Source of the DNA: Andrena cerasifolii
Taxonomy: Eukaryota > Arthropoda > Insecta > Hymenoptera > Andrenidae
NCBI RefSeq assembly: GCF_050908995.1
Contig: NC_135125.1
Coordinates: 15,091,011 to 15,155,010, forward strand
Direction of reading: 5' to 3'
DNA: 64,000 nt
Shown here one piece after another: positions 63,123 through 64,000 of this stretch. A program made the position numbers and the translations under genes. The notes beneath the pieces were generated by a model. The model was not told where the DNA came from. It saw nothing but the letters and a program-made list of their open reading frames with translations, and did no database searches. Each line of letters starts with the position of its first letter. The stretch's first letter is position 1.

Positions 63123-64000
63123 CACAACGAACAGCGATCAGTGTTTTATTCATACAACAGCCTTATTTCATATTTTTCTCTTGAACGCCAGTCCCTTCGG
63201 GACGGGAAAACATGGATGCCTCGCTGCGAACGTGAATTGGACGTGAAAGAAAGAGTCGGAAGGGGGGGGGGAGGGGAACAATTGTTTTATTTGTCTGGCC
63301 ACATGCGGTATAGAAACGGACGGATGAATGCAGAAAAGGAGGGAAATACGCCGTTGCTGTTCGAGATTTACACGGCTCGGTTACGACGGCCATGCTCATT
63401 GTAGTGCATTGCCAACAAGATAACCGGCGAGTACTAATGGTCTGAAGCAAGTGGAACAATTGTCAGTTAAGAACGGACTTCGCAATTGGCGGTCGGTAAT
63501 TCCGAGCAACAATGCACGGCGCCACAGGTCGTTGAGCCAGAATCGTTAATCGTTTCCGTAAAGCACACTTCACTATCCCTTCTTGCCCCTCCCCGAAAAG
63601 CCCCATTTAAAAGAAGCCATTCAACGAATTCCTTTTATTCCCTAATTTATTATTATCGTTAAATCCGTGGGTAACTCGGCCTCCCGTTATTCGGCCGAAC
63701 GGTCTAATTGGCGTTGTTGCCGTTCCATCGGTAAGCCAGGGTAATTTTAATCTGGAAAATAAAAATCGTACAGCGAGCAACGCGGCTGATGGACGAATAT
63801 ACGCGGACGCGATTAAAACGGCTTAACGGGTATTATTTAAAATCGTGCTACGACAGGAGACGCGACTGTGGCGAATAAATGATACATGTGCAGCGCGGCA
63901 CGGCTAGCGCCCGCCTTCATCTGCATTACCATCGGTCCGTTGATCAAACATGCGCCGGCTAATGGGAGTAATTTGTACGCATTAAATTTCGCGGAGCACA
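63123..64000. promoter_or_regulatory. Upstream region of the LRR gene
   Basis: Begins with the acceptor-like site preceding the LRR start, so it is probably intron or 5' flank. A G-run lies near 63262-63276. No exon or promoter motif can be placed. Confidence 0.4.

Overview
This is insect nuclear DNA, most likely from a hymenopteran and probably an ant. Compact genes with short GT-AG introns sit in a mosaic of CpG-rich non-coding DNA and AT-rich transposon islands. No bacterial operons, CRISPR arrays or rRNA genes are visible. The species call is inference; gene calls rest on spliced open reading frames that I assembled by eye.

Left half (1-35.5 kb): no convincing protein-coding exon. It is plausibly a very long intron or the 5' side of the minus-strand gene whose first coding exon lies at 35524-35913 (a Glut4EF/ZNF704-like regulator). 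It holds many foldback (long-inverted-repeat) MITEs. Several have TTAA target sites (7741-8489, 10550-11269, 13986-14199, 16668-17387). Others are a 553-bp palindrome (14218-14770), an adjacent pair (27505-27737, 27744-28412), a hAT-type element with an 8-bp target duplication (31795-32367), and a nested element (33192-34277 containing 33513-33935). A 94-bp minisatellite lies at 4387-4979.

Right half (35.5-64 kb): six genes. In order: Glut4EF-like first coding exon (minus); a four-exon leucine-rich-repeat membrane protein with a cytoplasmic PY motif (plus, 39658-41366); mitochondrial lipoyltransferase 1 (minus, 41920-44118, four exons); prolyl endopeptidase (plus, 47663-50617, twelve exons, with a possible upstream mitochondrial-leader exon at 47400); an ABHD1/ABHD3-type alpha/beta hydrolase (minus, 51850-56878, seven exons, with a TTAA foldback MITE in intron 2); and a second, apparently secreted, large LRR protein (minus, 60944-63094, two exons). 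Neighbours are arranged tail-to-tail (LRR-TM/LIPT1 and PREP/ABHD) or head-to-head (Glut4EF/LRR-TM and LIPT1/PREP). They do not form a pathway. LIPT1 is mitochondrial lipoate metabolism, PREP is peptide turnover, the hydrolase acts on lipids, and the LRR proteins are cell-surface or extracellular.

The most interesting signals are the density and relatedness of the TTAA-flanked foldback elements (including two 720-bp copies in opposite orientation), the in-frame alternative leader of prolyl endopeptidase, and the PY-motif LRR receptor.
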